Below are positions 9,048 to 16,909 of a stretch of 64,000 nucleotides of DNA, in pieces. The position numbers were made by a program, and so were the translations under genes. Position 1 is the stretch's first letter. Each line of letters begins with the position of its first letter. This stretch comes from Rhodococcus ruber (GTDB lineage Bacteria > Actinomycetota > Actinomycetes > Mycobacteriales > Mycobacteriaceae): positions 62,001 to 126,000 of the forward strand of contig NZ_JAPWIJ010000009.1 in the NCBI RefSeq assembly GCF_027270735.1. The letters are read 5' to 3'. The notes below the pieces were generated by a model that had not been told where the DNA came from, searched no databases, and worked only from the letters and a program-made list of their open reading frames with translations.

Positions 9048-10079
9048 ATGAAAGCACTGGTATTCCGCGAGTACGGCGGCCCCGAAGTCCTGAAGATCGA
9101 GGAGCTTCCGGATCCGATTCCGGGATTCGGTGAAGTGGTGGTCGATCTGAAGGCGACCGCACTCAACCACGTCGACATCGATGTGCGCGAAGGCGTCTCG
9201 CGGTTCGACTTCGCGATGCCGCACACCTTGGGCCTCGAGGGTGCCGGCGTGATCTCCCTGGTAGGCGATGGCGTGGACCCCGCTCGGATCGGCGAGCGCG
9301 TAGCCGTCTCGTACATCCGCACCTGCGGCCACTGCGAGTGGTGTCAACGGGGCATGGAGAACATCTGCGTCAACCGTAAACTGCTCGGCGAGCACATACC
9401 TGGCACGTACGCGCAGAAGATCCTGACACCCGCCGACCATTGCCTGACACTTCCCGACACCGTCGACTTCGGTGAGGCGGCGGCCTCACTCAGTGCATTC
9501 GGCACCGCCTGGCACGCACTCATGATTCGCGCCGAGGTGAAGCTGGGAGAGACCGTGCTGATCCATTCGATCGGGGGTGGCGTCGCATCGGCAGCACTCC
9601 AGATCTGCAAGGCTGCCGGCGCGACCGTGATCGGTACGGCCAGTCGAGACGACAAGTTGGCTCAGGCGACCGCTGACGGTGCCGATCACGTCATCAATTA
9701 CACGACAACCAATGTGCGCACCGCCGTCGACGAGATCACCGAAGGCCGCGGGGTCGAGCTGGTCTTCGACGGCGTAGGAGGGACAGCCTTCACCGACTCG
9801 ATGTTCATGCTGCGCCCGTACGGCCGTCTGGTGTCGATCGGTGCGCACGCAGGGGAGGTCGTCGAGTTCGACATCATCGAGTTCTTCCGCCGCCAGATCT
9901 CCTACATCTCCTCGCATACCCAGACGCGCGATGAGATGCGTACTGTGCTCGATCTCGTCGGCAAGGGGGTGCTGCGCCCGCGCATCAACTCGCGTTATGC
10001 CTTGGATCGCGCCGGGGAGGCTCACGAGGAGCTGGCTGCGCGCACCTCCTATGGGAAGATCATCCTCGACATCGACTGA
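9048..10079 (+). CDS. Zinc-type MDR alcohol dehydrogenase / quinone oxidoreductase
   Basis: 343 residues of the medium-chain dehydrogenase/reductase superfamily. It has an N-terminal GroES-like domain (MKALVFREYGGPEVL, ALNHVDIDVREG, HTLGLEGAGVI) and a structural-zinc lobe with four cysteines in CGHCEWCQRGMENIC. A Rossmann domain follows (VLIHSIGGGVASAALQICKAAGA, then the cofactor-selecting GTASRDDKLAQA). The catalytic-zinc cysteine expected after the first strand is not present (NHVDID), so it may work as a zinc-independent NAD(P)H-dependent oxidoreductase despite its structural-zinc lobe. It follows ssuD by about 130 bases on the same strand and could act on aldehydes, but this link is only positional. 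Confidence 0.8.
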   Translation: MKALVFREYGGPEVLKIEELPDPIPGFGEVVVDLKATALNHVDIDVREGVSRFDFAMPHTLGLEGAGVISLVGDGVDPARIGERVAVSYIRTCGHCEWCQRGMENICVNRKLLGEHIPGTYAQKILTPADHCLTLPDTVDFGEAAASLSAFGTAWHALMIRAEVKLGETVLIHSIGGGVASAALQICKAAGATVIGTASRDDKLAQATADGADHVINYTTTNVRTAVDEITEGRGVELVFDGVGGTAFTDSMFMLRPYGRLVSIGAHAGEVVEFDIIEFFRRQISYISSHTQTRDEMRTVLDLVGKGVLRPRINSRYALDRAGEAHEELAARTSYGKIILDID

Positions 10080-10138
10080 GGAGAGCGCTGATGGGTGTGG
10101 CCGGTCCTCGTTAATGTCGTCCGGAGGAGGCTCGCTGA

Positions 10139-10771
10139 TCAGTTGGACGTCGCCTGCTGCATCGACAACACGAAACCGTGTCCGCTGCCCGCGTCGCAGA
10201 CCATAGCGTCGACTCGGGAGTAACAGGTGTAGCCGAGGTGCGAGATCGATGTGTTGTAGTCCAGCGATTGCGCGTTCTCGACCCCGAAAGCGCCTTGGTT
10301 GAAGCACATCGGCGTCACCTTGCCCGGGTCCAGGAAGAAGCCCTTGCTCAACTCGTCCGCCGAGAAGGGTGGCTTGTCGCAGTCCGCGCCGTCGGGCACG
10401 GGTGCGTCCGTGGCTTGGCAGCCGGACGAGAACGCGGTGGAGCCGAGCTTGCAATAGATGTTGCCCGACGGCGACTTCCATCCGACCTCGTTGTTGACAG
10501 CGACATATCGGGCCGGGTCGACGGGAGTGATCGGCGCGGAGTCGACCGATGGTGTTGTCGCAGAATCGGACTCGGGCTGGCTGCCACCCGTCTGCGGAGC
10601 CACAGTGACCTGCGGTGCCGCCGCGGTCGATGTAGCCGGTGCACCCGCGACCACAGTGGGGATGACCGACGGCACCGCATCGGTCAGGTCGTCCGAACTG
10701 CTGCATCCCGTCAGCAGTACACCGGTAAACGTAATGGCGACGAGGGCCACGCGCCTGCTGTGTCCCGCCAT
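10139..10771 (-). CDS. Lipoprotein, third copy of a tandem paralogous set
   Basis: 210 residues. The N-terminus carries a lipobox (VLLTGC) about 20 residues in, then a low-complexity Ala/Pro/Thr linker. The globular C-terminal domain holds six cysteines and the signatures VGWKSPSGNIYCKLG, FNQGAFGVENAQSLDYNTS and SMQQATSN. It is nearly collinear with the gene just upstream and ends in the same eight residues, so it is a recent tandem duplicate. Its ATG overlaps the upstream stop. The paired cysteines suggest a disulfide-bonded, cell-wall-facing protein. The family resembles uncharacterised mycobacterial and rhodococcal lipoproteins; no function is claimed. Confidence 0.82.
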   Translation of the reverse strand: MAGHSRRVALVAITFTGVLLTGCSSSDDLTDAVPSVIPTVVAGAPATSTAAAPQVTVAPQTGGSQPESDSATTPSVDSAPITPVDPARYVAVNNEVGWKSPSGNIYCKLGSTAFSSGCQATDAPVPDGADCDKPPFSADELSKGFFLDPGKVTPMCFNQGAFGVENAQSLDYNTSISHLGYTCYSRVDAMVCDAGSGHGFVLSMQQATSN

Positions 10772-11406
10772 CAGTTGGACGTCGCCTGCTGCATCGACAA
10801 CACGAAGCCATGCCCGCCGCCCGCGTCGCAGATCATCGCTTCGACGCGGGAAAAGCATGTCATCCCATTGAACGTGATGGAGGTGTTGTACTCCAATGTC
10901 TGCGCGTTCTCGACGCCGAATTCGCCTTGGTTGAAGCAGGTCGGCGTCACCTTGCCCGGCGTCATGTAGAAGCCCTTGCTCAGTTGGTCGATGGTGAACG
11001 AGGGAGTGACGCAGTTCGCGCCGTCCGGTACCGGAGCATCTCCTGACTGGCAACCGGACCCGAATTCGGTGGAGCCGATCTTGCAGTAGATCTTGCCGGA
11101 CGGCGACTTCCAACCGACCTCGTTGCCGTACGCGGTGTAGCGGGCCGGATCGACGGGTGTGATCGGCGCAGTGTTGTTCACCGGGTTCGCGTTGCTCTGC
11201 GATGAATCGGCGGTCTCCGGTGCGGTGGCAGTGTCCGTGGTGTCGACCGGGGGGTTTGCGATGGTCACCTGGGGCGGTGCGGGGATTTGCGATGCGGCGC
11301 TGGGAGCGGGGCTCGGGGCGGCAGCAGGGGCGTCGTTGCTCCCACAGGCCGTCAGCGCGACAGCGAGGCCAGCAGTGGCTGCGAGCAGAGCAGTTCTTCG
11401 AAACAT
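10771..11406 (-). CDS. Lipoprotein, second copy of the tandem set
   Basis: 211 residues with signal peptide and lipobox (ALTAC), an Ala/Pro-rich linker, then the same domain as its downstream neighbour (VGWKSPSGKIYCKIG, FNQGEFGVENAQTLEYNTS, GGGHGFVLSMQQATSN). Two in-frame ATGs exist. The one chosen is preceded by AAGGAG at six bases, which lies inside the codons that follow the earlier ATG; that earlier ATG overlaps the upstream stop as ATGA. Either start would give an exported lipoprotein. It is the middle gene of three in one transcription unit; function unknown. Confidence 0.82.
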   Translation of the reverse strand: MFRRTALLAATAGLAVALTACGSNDAPAAAPSPAPSAASQIPAPPQVTIANPPVDTTDTATAPETADSSQSNANPVNNTAPITPVDPARYTAYGNEVGWKSPSGKIYCKIGSTEFGSGCQSGDAPVPDGANCVTPSFTIDQLSKGFYMTPGKVTPTCFNQGEFGVENAQTLEYNTSITFNGMTCFSRVEAMICDAGGGHGFVLSMQQATSN

Positions 11407-11420
11407 TCGGAACTCCTTCA

Positions 11421-12092
11421 TCAGAACGCGGTGTTGACGTCGCGGGAGATCATGAAGCCTCTGTCGCCGTCGTAGCAGGTAATGCCGGCTTCGGTGGACC
11501 GGCAGAAGTTGCCTGTCACTCCGATGACCTGGCCGTATTCGAGAACTCGTGGGCCGGGATTCCCGCCGAAAAAGATTCCCTGGTTGGTGCAGATCTGTTC
11601 GACGGTGCCGTCCTGTTTGATCTGCACGCCGTAGGTGTTGTTTGCGGTGTTTGCGCACTCGCGCCCGGTGTTGCCCGGCACCGAGTAGCGGACCTGACAG
11701 CCCACGATCGTTTCGGGTGCATTGGATGAATTGAATGCGCAGAACACATTCCCGCTGGGGGATTGGAAGAAGTACTGGCCATCGTCTACCTCGAAGTCGC
11801 GTGCGTCGACGTTGACGTCGTCGCGGTTCGGGGCAGGTGGCACGGCAGCAGGTCCCGCTTCAGTGGGCTGCTTTGGAGCCGGAGTCACGACCTCGGAAGT
11901 CTCTATGGCCGGCCCGTCCGTACCGGTGCCGCCTCCTGTGTCGGGAGAGCCACCCGCCGACGGAGCGGGAGCGGCATTGGTGGTCGGCGCTGCATCCGTG
12001 CTGGTCGATTCCTCAGACCCGCAGGCCGTAAGAGTCAGGGTGGTAGCAGCGACCAGGGCACACATGGCCACGATGTTGCGGACTTGCCTCAT
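11421..12092 (-). CDS. Lipoprotein, first and most diverged copy of the tandem set
   Basis: 223 residues with a lipoprotein signal peptide (lipobox TLTAC), a long Thr/Pro/Gly-rich linker and a cysteine-bearing C-terminal domain. Its FFQSPSGNVFCAF, CTNQGIFFGG and FCRSTEAGITCYDG segments correspond in order to the SPSG-x-x-x-C, CFNQG and C-x-x-RV-x-A-x-x-C segments of the two genes downstream. It shares their architecture but is clearly older than the duplication that made those two. The ATG chosen follows GGTGAGGAC. It heads the three-gene unit; its promoter should lie in the 260 bases between it and the divergent secreted protein. Confidence 0.82.
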   Translation of the reverse strand: MRQVRNIVAMCALVAATTLTLTACGSEESTSTDAAPTTNAAPAPSAGGSPDTGGGTGTDGPAIETSEVVTPAPKQPTEAGPAAVPPAPNRDDVNVDARDFEVDDGQYFFQSPSGNVFCAFNSSNAPETIVGCQVRYSVPGNTGRECANTANNTYGVQIKQDGTVEQICTNQGIFFGGNPGPRVLEYGQVIGVTGNFCRSTEAGITCYDGDRGFMISRDVNTAF

Positions 12093-12355
12093 TCGTTCGT
12101 CCTCACCGGTGGCTGCAGAGTGCATCACCTCTTGGCAGGTAAATCGAACGGTCCGATCGGTCTGTTAACGTCCGTCGGGTCACGACCCCGTCACGAATCG
12201 GTATACGGATGGAACAACGGACATTTCGCCTGAGAGGGTGAAGGGAAGAAACACTCAACAGCCAGTTGATGTTTCAGCTTCAACCTGAAGCGCTGGGTGC
12301 GAATTCTGTTTCGACTCGGAATCCCATTGCGCGACATCGACGAAAGGCATGAGGT

Positions 12356-12883
12356 ATGCGAAAGGCATTGCGGCAAGCGGCAGTAGCGACGGTCCTCACC
12401 GTCCCCTTGATGTTCGGAATCGGAGCAGGCACGGCAGCGGCCGACCCGCAGGTGAGTAACCTGCAGGTGCCCATCGTGACCGGTTTCCAGATAGCTCCCG
12501 GTGCCGTCCCCGGCGGCTTCTTCCAGACCATTCCGATGAAGGCCACCGTGGGCGACGAGCCCGGTGTTGCTAGCTTCTCGGCCGCGAACATTGCCCCGTT
12601 CGCCGACCAATATCCCTACCGGTATCTGAACCTGAACTGGCGAAACCTCGCGACAGGTGCGACGGGTGCCGCCGATCTACGGCATTGGCAGGACGATCCG
12701 ACGCCACCGGCGGACAACTCTTTCAGTAAGCAGTACCTTCCACTCGAGGTGGTGGCGAACACCGGTTCGGGGCCCGTTGTGGTGACGGTGACGCATTCTC
12801 GCGACTGCTCGTATGGTGCCGAGTGGGGCTCGCCGTACCTCGACACTCTTCTCCCCGGTGCCGGCGTGGTGCTGGTTCCCTGA
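12356..12883 (+). CDS. Secreted protein of unknown function
   Basis: 175 residues with a Sec signal peptide (basic MRKALRQ, a hydrophobic core, probable cleavage after GTAAA before DPQV). The mature part is short, with several aromatic residues (PYRYLNLNWRN) and a Val-rich strand PVVVTVTHSRDCSYGAEWG. It has one cysteine only and no lipobox. It resembles small exported mycobacterial-type proteins that I cannot name. It stands alone, divergent from the lipoprotein set and convergent with the ArsR-type gene. Confidence 0.7.
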   Translation: MRKALRQAAVATVLTVPLMFGIGAGTAAADPQVSNLQVPIVTGFQIAPGAVPGGFFQTIPMKATVGDEPGVASFSAANIAPFADQYPYRYLNLNWRNLATGATGAADLRHWQDDPTPPADNSFSKQYLPLEVVANTGSGPVVVTVTHSRDCSYGAEWGSPYLDTLLPGAGVVLVP

Positions 12884-12895
12884 TCCGGTGAGGCT

Positions 12896-13369
12896 TCAGG
12901 TACCCAAGTCTCCCGCGATGTCGGCCGCCGTGAGCATCGAAACCAGAAGCGGCACAACCCGTTTAGCGGCGATGCGGTAGTCACCGCGGCCCTGTTGTTC
13001 GACGATGTTGGCCGAGCTCAGCGTCTTCAGATGATGGTAGATCTGGCCGGAAGAGCCGACTCCTACCGCGGCATGCAGATCAGCGGCGTTCGCCGGACCG
13101 CGCAGCAACGTTCGCACGATCTGCAACCGGACCGGATGCCCCAGTGCAGCAAGCACTTCCGACATCGAGGCGATAGGCAGGTCGACGATGGCGTCGGCGG
13201 AGTAGGTGATGTCCCAACGGACCGTTCCGTGCAGACGCACGTCGCCCTGATAGGCGACGATGCCGCCGGTCGACGGGGCGGCATCGACCTGCTCGGGAGC
13301 GTCGCGTCGTTCCAGCTCGGCGACGCGGGCTTCCAGCTCTGCCAGTCTCGACTCGAACTTTGAACTCAC
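12896..13369 (-). CDS. ArsR-type winged-helix regulator with N-terminal coiled coil
   Basis: 157 residues. The first 20 form a Leu/Glu heptad pattern (SRLAELEARVAELERR), likely a dimerising coiled coil. From about residue 60 an ArsR/HTH_5-like winged helix is seen (LAALGHPVRLQIVRTLL, ADLHAAVGVGSSGQIYHHLKTL, and a wing QQGRGDYRIA). No metal-binding CxC or CVC box is visible, so a metal is unlikely to be the ligand. The GTG start overlaps the stop of the serine hydrolase gene as GTGA, so the two are co-transcribed. It is a candidate to bind the perfect palindrome just upstream of that gene, which would make the pair self-regulated. Confidence 0.78.
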   Translation of the reverse strand: MSSKFESRLAELEARVAELERRDAPEQVDAAPSTGGIVAYQGDVRLHGTVRWDITYSADAIVDLPIASMSEVLAALGHPVRLQIVRTLLRGPANAADLHAAVGVGSSGQIYHHLKTLSSANIVEQQGRGDYRIAAKRVVPLLVSMLTAADIAGDLGT

Positions 13370-14469
13370 ACCACGCAGGCTATCCGGTCGAGTACGTCCG
13401 ACGAGAGCATGGCCTCGAGGATGAGTTGCTGCTGCACGCCGGCTCCGGCCATTGCTTGCTCGAATCGATCGGCCGGGAATCCGTCGGTGAGCCACACCGC
13501 GGTCGCGACTGTTCCGTCTGTGCGGCGCACCTCGAATCCCTGGGTCAGCACACCGGGGAGGCTGCCGCCTTTGAAGCCGACACCGAGAACGCCGTCACCT
13601 GCGGGTTGCCATTCCAGTTGGCGCAGAATGGTATCCGACGCGGTACCGAAGGTTCCATCCGTGAAGGCGCGATACATCCCGTTGAGTTGTGCGGCCGAAC
13701 CGCCGCGAAAGCTGCTCTCAACTCGGGTGGCCTGGTCTTCGTAGGTCGGTTGTTGCGCGGCTGCGTCGACCTGGGCTCGGAACTGCGGATCGAATGCCCA
13801 CTTTTGCGCGGTCTCCCAGCGGTCTTCGTCGGCGAGTGCCGGGTCGAACACCGACAGCATATCGGCGACCAGGCTCGGGACCTCGAAGTTCTCCCACCCG
13901 CCAGTCGCTGCCGCGTCGATGATTGCTTGGCCGCCGAGTCGGTATCGGAGAAAGTCGGGGACGGAGTTGTCGCTTTCCTGAATCATGGCCGTGACGATGT
14001 CGTCGATGCGGACCGTGGTGTTTGGGTCGGTTGCATTGGTGCCGGTGTTTGAGATCCCCAAGCGATTCAGGGCATTCGGGTGGGCACCGCCATCGGTGTT
14101 GGGTACGTACCACCGCTCCCAATCTGCGAGCGACACTTGCTCGTTCGGGTCGATGCTGCCGTCGGCGACGGCCTGGGCGTATGCGGCGAGATGCACCACC
14201 TTGATCGCCGATGCGAGGACCTGCTCCTGATCGGCTCGATGCTCGACGGTTCTGCCGCGGCCGTCGTCGATCACGAGGCCGACGGTGTCGGGTGCCTGAT
14301 CGATCAGTCCGATCCACCCGTCTTCGGTGGCGAGGTCGGTCGAGGTGACGGGTGCGCAGTTCTCAGGTGTCGGAGTGGCGGCCTCGGCTGTGTCCGAGTC
14401 GGTGGAGGCGCATCCGCTCATCAACAGGACCGTCGCGCAGGCTGCCGAAACCAGGGTAAGGCGTCGCAT
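13366..14469 (-). CDS. Class A beta-lactamase-like serine hydrolase lipoprotein
   Basis: 367 residues with lipobox LLMSGC (Cys20), so probably tethered to the outside of the membrane. The penicilloyl-serine transferase signatures are all present: S-A-I-K (Ser87, Lys90) as S-x-x-K, S-D-N (from Ser166), and a K-G-G-S box near residue 300. Spacing and overall length fit the class A-like Beta-lactamase2 group, although the protein is somewhat longer and the Glu166-type omega loop is not obvious. It may hydrolyse a beta-lactam or a related ester/amide, or be a non-lactamase esterase of the same fold. AAGGAG precedes the ATG, and a 26-bp palindrome lies 16 bases upstream, so expression is probably repressed by a dimeric regulator. 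Confidence 0.82.
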   Translation of the reverse strand: MRRLTLVSAACATVLLMSGCASTDSDTAEAATPTPENCAPVTSTDLATEDGWIGLIDQAPDTVGLVIDDGRGRTVEHRADQEQVLASAIKVVHLAAYAQAVADGSIDPNEQVSLADWERWYVPNTDGGAHPNALNRLGISNTGTNATDPNTTVRIDDIVTAMIQESDNSVPDFLRYRLGGQAIIDAAATGGWENFEVPSLVADMLSVFDPALADEDRWETAQKWAFDPQFRAQVDAAAQQPTYEDQATRVESSFRGGSAAQLNGMYRAFTDGTFGTASDTILRQLEWQPAGDGVLGVGFKGGSLPGVLTQGFEVRRTDGTVATAVWLTDGFPADRFEQAMAGAGVQQQLILEAMLSSDVLDRIACVV

Positions 14470-14484
14470 CTCGAGCTCCTTGGT

Positions 14485-14510
14485 TGTTATTCCGTAATTA
14501 CGGAATAACA
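14485..14510. promoter_or_regulatory. Perfect 26-bp palindromic operator
   Basis: Half-site TGTTATTCCGTAA is followed immediately by its exact reverse complement. It sits 16 bases upstream of the serine hydrolase ATG, in the divergent region shared with the TetR-family gene. It probably overlaps the promoter or 5' leader of the hydrolase gene. Its core CCGTAA/TTACGG recurs in the two sites near the TetR gene, with different spacing. Confidence 0.85.
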
Positions 14511-14568
14511 GTAAAGCGGATTGCTCGTCTCGGCAAGCCCTTCCCGGGGCGTTCGGAAGCGGGCTCGC

Positions 14569-14607
14569 CGTAACAGCTGTTACGCTCGTCCGTAACAGGT
14601 GTTACGG
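14569..14607. promoter_or_regulatory. Tandem TetR-type operators
   Basis: Two dyads lie side by side: CGTAACAGCTGTTACG (14569-14584, perfect) and CCGTAACAGGTGTTACGG (14590-14607, eight-base arms around GG). Their centres are 22 bases apart, two helical turns, so two repressor dimers could bind the same DNA face. They end about 20 bases before the TetR-family GTG, the usual place for autorepression. Confidence 0.85.
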
Positions 14608-14628
14608 CGAGCAGGGAGGTGAGGAGGA

Positions 14629-15231
14629 GTGACTCTCGAATCGGACGATCCGCGGCACCGCATTTCGCAGGCCGTGTGGGACACGATCGCGGAGTTGGGA
14701 ATCGAGGCGACGACGGTGCGCGCGGTCGCGACTCGGGCGGGCTGCACTACCGGTCTGATCATGCACCGCTTCGGCTCCCGGTCGGCGATGTTGGTGCACG
14801 CGCGACAGACCCTCTTCGAGCGCACGGCAGCACGGGCCGACGAGTCCGGTACCGTTGGCACACACTCCGCGGCGGAGCGGCTGTATTCCGTTGTCTGCTC
14901 GGTGCTTCCGCTCGACGAGGAGCGCATAGTCGAGGCCAAAATTTTCACGGGCTTCGCGGCGGCTGCGATCGCGGATGATGAGCTGCGGAACCCGCACGTG
15001 ACCCACACGCGTCAGTGGCTCACTCGCATAGCGGGTCTCGTTGCCGACCTCGGCACTCACATCACCGATGCCGAGGCCGCGGAGTGCGCCCTGCAGATCG
15101 CCACCGCGGTGGAAGGCATCGTGGTTCTGGCGGTACTCGATCCCGAGACGTATCCGCCGGCGACGCAGAAGCGACTGGCCCAGCGCGCGATCACCGACGT
15201 GGTCGACCGCAGTGCCGCAACCGACCGGTGA
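14629..15231 (+). CDS. TetR/AcrR family transcriptional regulator
   Basis: 200 residues. The N-terminal helix-turn-helix is clear: ISQAVWDTIAELGIEATTVRAV, then AGCTTGLIMHRFGSRSAML. The C-terminal two thirds are helical and carry the ligand and dimer domain; the ligand cannot be inferred. The GTG start is preceded by GAGGAGGAG. Twin palindromes immediately upstream indicate autoregulation, and the divergent serine hydrolase gene may also be a target. An acetyltransferase gene follows 32 bases later on the same strand. Confidence 0.88.
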   Translation: MTLESDDPRHRISQAVWDTIAELGIEATTVRAVATRAGCTTGLIMHRFGSRSAMLVHARQTLFERTAARADESGTVGTHSAAERLYSVVCSVLPLDEERIVEAKIFTGFAAAAIADDELRNPHVTHTRQWLTRIAGLVADLGTHITDAEAAECALQIATAVEGIVVLAVLDPETYPPATQKRLAQRAITDVVDRSAATDR

Positions 15232-15263
15232 CCGTGCCCCTACCTTCGACAGAACGGACCCCC

Positions 15264-15695
15264 ATGCCTACCCTTCATCACGCCCCGCTGGCACGCGTCG
15301 ACCAGATCACCCTGTACCGCATCATGGCGCTTCGGGTCGCGGTATTCGTGCATGAGCAGCGCATTGTCGACGACATCGAACTCGATGGCACCGACCTGCT
15401 TCCGACGACGGAGTTGTTCTGGATGCAGGACGACGACGGTGAGGTGCTGGCGACCATTCGAGTCCTCGTCGACGACACGATCCACATCGGCCGAGTCGCG
15501 ACTGCCGCCAGTGCGCGGGGACGGGGCCACGCCGGAGAACTCGTGAAAGCTGCACAGGCGGCATATCCCGGAGTCGTTGAACTCTCTGCGCAGGCGCACC
15601 TCGAAGAGTGGTACGGCCGCTTCGGATTCGTCCGCGTGGGGGAGAACTACCTGGACGCTGGAATCCCGCACGTGCGCATGGTGACTAGCGGATGA
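15264..15695 (+). CDS. ElaA-like GNAT acetyltransferase
   Basis: 143 residues matching the ElaA group of GNAT proteins. It has an early LYRIMALRVAVFVHEQRIVDD, a central GEVLATIRVLVD strand, the acetyl-CoA loop with RVATAASARGRGHAGELVKAA, and a C-terminal LEEWYGRFGFVRVGENYLDAGIPHVRM. ElaA proteins are small soluble acetyltransferases of poorly defined substrate. It probably shares the promoter of the TetR gene upstream. Confidence 0.82.
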   Translation: MPTLHHAPLARVDQITLYRIMALRVAVFVHEQRIVDDIELDGTDLLPTTELFWMQDDDGEVLATIRVLVDDTIHIGRVATAASARGRGHAGELVKAAQAAYPGVVELSAQAHLEEWYGRFGFVRVGENYLDAGIPHVRMVTSG

Positions 15696-15751
15696 TGAAC
15701 TCTCTTCTGTCCTGACCAATGCCGTTGAGCTGCAATGGTATGTCGAGTGGC

Positions 15752-16525
15752 TCAGAACAACGTTGGTGCGGTGTATCGGCCGTGTCGTGCTTCGTTCAGT
15801 CGGGCGCTCCAGCGCTGCACGAGCCACATTTCGACGAGCTCGGGGCTGGTGCCGATATCGGTGGCCCATGCGGTGATGAGTTCGACGTAGCGGTCGTATC
15901 GACGACGAGTGAATCCGGTGACCGACGGGTCTTCGAGCCACCCTTCGTGGATGAGTGTCGAGACACCGTATTGGTCGATCAGCTGCGCCGGGCCGCCGTA
16001 GACCGAGGCTGTCACCGCCCACAGGAACGTGGCCATCAGGGACATGCCGACGCCCGGCGCATCGGGCCAGCCGGACCAGGTCGAGTTCGGATGGTCGGGC
16101 ACTACGCGGTTGCGGACGCAGCTGTCGAGCACAGCGAGGGTCTTCGCGACGGGGTTCTCGTCGGGACGGCTGAGGTGCGGGTTCATGACGTCCGGGAAGC
16201 GCCGCATCGCTCTTCGGTGCCGATGGCTGCCCTGCCACGCCGCGCAGAGAAACAACAGGCCGAGCGAATCGTGTTTGCCTACAGCCAGATCGGTGCCGAT
16301 CCGTAGATCGTTCCGCTGAACGGTGGCACCGCCGTACTCGGCGATTTCGCCGTCGAGGTTGCGGCCGCGGAGCCGGAGATCGTGGCCTGCCCGGTCGAGG
16401 TGGCCGTTCCACCAATCCAGGTCCACCTCGACACCGTCGTCGAGGACGTGTAGGTCGTAGCTGCGGTGCTGACACCACTGCACACAGGCCGTGGGCGGCG
16501 GGAACCCCTCGTCGAGTCGTGACAT
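15752..16525 (-). CDS. Protein of unknown function
   Basis: About 257 residues from the chosen ATG (MSRLDEGFPPP). I do not recognise the family. Visible features are a Trp- and Asp-rich first third (VDLDWWNGHLDRAGHDLRLRGR, with HKH-like charged clusters), a central hydrophobic LGLLFLCAAWQGS, a likely helix GMSLMATFLWAVTASVYG, and a C-terminal helical part with YVELITAWATDIG. There is no signal peptide. A longer frame extends another 330 bases upstream but has poor composition and no better start. It is convergent with the ElaA-like gene. Confidence 0.6.
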   Translation of the reverse strand: MSRLDEGFPPPTACVQWCQHRSYDLHVLDDGVEVDLDWWNGHLDRAGHDLRLRGRNLDGEIAEYGGATVQRNDLRIGTDLAVGKHDSLGLLFLCAAWQGSHRHRRAMRRFPDVMNPHLSRPDENPVAKTLAVLDSCVRNRVVPDHPNSTWSGWPDAPGVGMSLMATFLWAVTASVYGGPAQLIDQYGVSTLIHEGWLEDPSVTGFTRRRYDRYVELITAWATDIGTSPELVEMWLVQRWSARLNEARHGRYTAPTLF

Positions 16526-16909
16526 ACCGCCATCGAAGCATCGGGTACCGACAGAAACAGCCTTTGTGTCCACGTCTCTACGCGTGGGTGGAGCTGGTTG
16601 CGAGTAGTTTTCGCGGATTGGAAAAGGCTCATGTTCAGGCTCCTGGGTCCCGGTTGTCCAGCAAGACTTCGGCACCGGGGTCAGTGCATCGTGGAAATCG
16701 TGAACAGCAGTATTCCGTGGCAATGCGGAACATACCGGATCGCGAGTCGCCCATCTCCACCCCAACAGCAGTACCCGTGGAACCGCAGTCTCACTTGTCG
16801 CCGAGCATGATCCGTCGATGTACGACCGAGCTCGCGGGACTGCAGGCTTACGGAGCATTGCCTCAGCAGTTGGTCACATTGTCCGACGGGCGTACGTGAA
16901 CCGGTGCAG
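16526..16909. other. Gene-free stretch
   Basis: No frame on either strand has a recognisable domain, a good ribosome site or continuity with a neighbour. It separates the ordinary left flank from the first defence-type gene and may hold the promoter of the unknown gene to its left. No strong dyad was seen. Confidence 0.5.
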
